From NCBI GenBank assembly GCA_004794785.1, contig SJOL01008635.1, positions 545,773 to 609,772 on the forward strand: DNA of 64,000 nt. Direction: 5' to 3'. The translations under genes and the position numbers were made by a program. The notes below the pieces were generated by a model that was given only the letters and a program-made list of their open reading frames with translations, had not been told where the DNA came from and ran no database searches. Of this stretch, positions 61,513-64,000 are shown in pieces (positions within the stretch are counted from its first letter, which is position 1; each line of letters opens with the position of its first letter). This DNA comes from Opisthorchis felineus. Taxonomy: Eukaryota; Platyhelminthes; Trematoda; Opisthorchiida; Opisthorchiidae.

Positions 61513-63189
61513 CTGAAATATGCGAGGTTCTGAAATAAATTATGGCCTACTTAATCAAGCAATCTTGTAAGAAGCTTGTTAAAATCGAGTGCCAATCCCG
61601 TGAGAGTCCTCCAAGACAGTGGTGCAAATTTTGGAGCTACCCATACGACGAAAGCAAAAAGAGGGGTGATAAACGGTTCCAAATGAAAAAAAACAGTCTT
61701 GGTAACAAGACTAGCACGCACATGGAACTGTGACCTCCATCTACACAGTTGATTAGAGGTGCATTGGTCTAAAGAGACCTGCTTTTCCAAAGCTACTTAC
61801 AAAGCGCAACGGCAGGTTACTAAAATGTGCAACCCTGATAAAATGTAATCAACCTCAATGAACTATCCACGAAAGTAAGTGAAATTTGCATGTTTCAAAG
61901 TCTGAAACCAGCTAAATCAGGACTTCTAGAATGCACTATTCGGAAACCATGGAATCACTTTATTGCCGTCCGATGTCTGCTCCGATATCTGCCTAGTTGA
62001 AACGTCAGAGCTGTTAATTTTGATACTGACCATATGCTTGAATGTTTTTAAAGCGTCAATTAAGAACCATCGACAAAGTGGCAAAAGCTGTCCATGGTTA
62101 ATTGAACAGCCTGGTTGCCTTTTTGCTTACACCAAGGTGGTTCCTGCTGGGATCACAATTCCTTTGTCTCCACACGGCAATTAATACTGTGGTTAGTATT
62201 TTTGTGTGCTGAACAAAATTATGTCTTTACGCTCTGAAGCATAGTGAGGTTACTGCACCTCACTATCACTAGGTCTTGCTTTTTTCTTCACAAAACGAGA
62301 ACAAAAATTGCCAGAAAACTCTACGACATTCCTACGTACTTATTACTCACCAAACAACCGCCAAAAATTTTCTCCTAGTTCCAGAATAGCTAAGCAATAT
62401 AGATACTATTTTTAACCGAAAAAAAGTAATGTGCAAAGTTTATTGCCACGTCATCAGTTGACAACAAAACCAATTCAGTGGACGGTCAGAAGGGTGCGAT
62501 TTGTGTTAACAACTTTAACAATTTCCTCAAGAAAACAAGTTTAAACAGACCCGAAATAAGCCACAATTCAACTCATTCACTCAAACGCGAAGAAGGAGCA
62601 TTCCTGTTAAATCAGTCTTATCCAAATTGTTTTTAATTACCATAGATAATTTTTCGAGAAATGCGTTTCTGGCAACCACACCAACCACTGCTGTGCGGGG
62701 TCATGTGCTTTGCCTGGAGTGCCAAATTCTTCCTAAGGTGATCCCAAAAGGCTGACCACCCATGTGGCAGGTGACAGGAAAGTGTACTCACTGAGTCAAT
62801 GTGGTACGGTCATTTTCGTCAGACTTGGAAACCACTGGAGGGATAACCTGACTTACGGTTTAGAAATGATGAGGTTTTCTGTTGTTCACAGACAACAGCA
62901 CGGAGCAGTTTTTTCCGAATTCAGTTCAACTGCTGAACTGCGTTAGCGTTATTGTTCTATTGTTCACAACGAGGAGGCAAATGCAGTTTGCCCAGGATGT
63001 TTGAAATATATTTTCCTCTCAGGATTTTTTATCAACACCTGTGGTCAAACGATATGGGTTCCCCTCGACTAATAGCTGAATACCTTGCCGAAGATAGCAA
63101 TAATTCTGGTCTTTTGCGCACCGGAAATGAAACAAGCCTATTGATAATTAAATTAAACTAGTGAGAGCAGTAAGCTTCGAAGACCTCAC
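61513..63189. other. Intron of the PPEF-like gene with two exon-like segments
   Basis: On the minus strand 62351-62374 is a 24-nt open, symmetric segment (EKIFGGCL) between TTCTGGAACTAG and GTGAGTAAT. At 61801-61819 is a 19-nt segment with a good acceptor and GTAAGTAGC. The first could be an optional micro-exon. Both may be chance. Confidence 0.4.
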
Positions 63190-63356
63190 CTTTGTTAGGG
63201 AGTTCAAAACTTTTGTTTTTTCAAACATCGTTTCATATAGAACCATGTTTTTCTCTTTGGCAGTATCAGTCAGTCGAGGTTGTAGCGTGCGCCATGGAAG
63301 CTTGAGTTCCAGAACATTTTGCATGGCAGTAATCCATGCTGGTATGGGAATCTGAC
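63190..63356 (-). CDS. PPEF-like phosphatase exon (linker with LPWRTL motif)
   Basis: After a TTTCAG acceptor the exon completes a codon and gives 55 codons: QIPIPAWITAMQNVLELK, LPWRTLQPRLTD, then a Lys-rich stretch ending VLNSLTK before a GTGAGG donor. The LPWRTL block between catalytic domain and EF-hands is conserved in PPEF proteins. The metallophosphatase domain must lie on exons above 64000, so this is the C-terminal third only. Phase and order agree with the two exons downstream. Confidence 0.85.
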
Positions 63357-64000
63357 CTGAAATGAGTGCACAGAATTACAAGTACTGCTGAAACTAAGGC
63401 ACCTGATTCTTGAATAAGGGCACAATTTTTAACTTTTAACCTGACTAGATCAGGAGCACGATGGTTTAAAAGGTTACCTAAAAAAGCATGCTGTATTATT
63501 TTGGTAGAATATTTCGGAAGTGCAAACTCTCGCAATCCACCGTAAGTTGTAGCTACCAGGGCCTTGCTACCAGGGCCTGGCTACCAGCGCACACTGTTTT
63601 AAATACACTTAACCGTGGAGTAACTGTGGATGGATAGGCCGGATCAAGAACAGAAATGTGTCTAACATGTCTAACGTGTTATTCCAAGTTTTGTTCGCTA
63701 CTGCGTATCGCGGATTAAATTCGGTTGACAACAAATATACACTTTTTAATTTCATTTCAGTTTCCCCGTCCGAACTATCTGGCTGTGAATTAAACAAGTA
63801 ATCTTGTTTACAAACATGCTGCCTGGAAGAATCTTGAAGGTACAAGCATGGCAGAAGTTAAACACTGAGTAGGGTAGCAACTACATAGTGAATAACCTCG
63901 GTAGTAGTTTTTGAATGACGGGATTCGGCGATATACTGAATGCACCTCAATTGCCGAAAATCCCTTAGAAAGCTTTCACTGGTCGCGTGTTTGGTGACAT
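63357..64000. other. Upstream intron of the PPEF-like gene, cut by the window edge
   Basis: No exon encoding metallophosphatase motifs is visible on the minus strand. A 78-codon frame at 63609-63845 has no matching motif. Confidence 0.4.

Overview
This is intron-rich, AT-leaning animal DNA. It contains AG/GT(A/G)AG spliced exons, GATA, TA and CAT microsatellites, and decayed non-LTR retrotransposons. It has no bacterial-style gene blocks. The mix of RTE-like and R2-like retroelements, hammerhead-ribozyme repeats and what looks like a micro-exon gene suggests a parasitic flatworm (Platyhelminthes: trematode or cestode). That assignment is inference, since no ribosomal or mitochondrial marker is present.

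Right end (53-64 kb, minus strand): the last three coding exons of a serine/threonine phosphatase with EF-hands (PPEF/RdgC family) are clear. They encode a linker with the motif LPWRTL followed by two canonical EF-hand loops, then a stop codon and an AATAAA. The catalytic domain lies beyond base 64000. The 7.7 kb intron between the last two exons carries a decayed RTE-type retrotransposon of about 2.9 kb, a hammerhead-bearing repeat with a long hairpin, and a second RTE 3' tail.

Left and middle (0.1-40.4 kb, minus strand): small exons with matched splice sites are scattered over 40 kb. Many have lengths divisible by three (18, 30, 36, 36, 36, 42, 45, 75, 126, 135 and 186 nt) and start and end at codon boundaries. 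They encode Ser/Lys/Pro/Gln-rich, probably disordered peptides. Three are exactly 36 nt and encode related 12-residue peptides (pattern S-x-[EQ]-x-x-x-K-x-Q-x-x-K), so they are duplicated copies of one exon. I read this as a micro-exon gene of the type known from schistosomes. It is the most interesting system in the window. The full exon chain, start and stop cannot be established without transcripts.

Mobile DNA: a 5'-truncated but nearly intact R2-like element sits at 26.0-28.7 kb. Its reading frame has one in-frame stop, and I see no 28S rDNA next to it. A truncated RTE copy lies at 29.4-30.1 kb, and several RTE 3' tails ending in (CAT)n/(ATG)n are dispersed through the window. Three copies of an interspersed repeat carry recognisable but decayed type-I hammerhead ribozymes. 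There are two copies of a tRNA-B-box-like repeat and two of another repeat. Much of 41-53 kb holds nothing I can identify.
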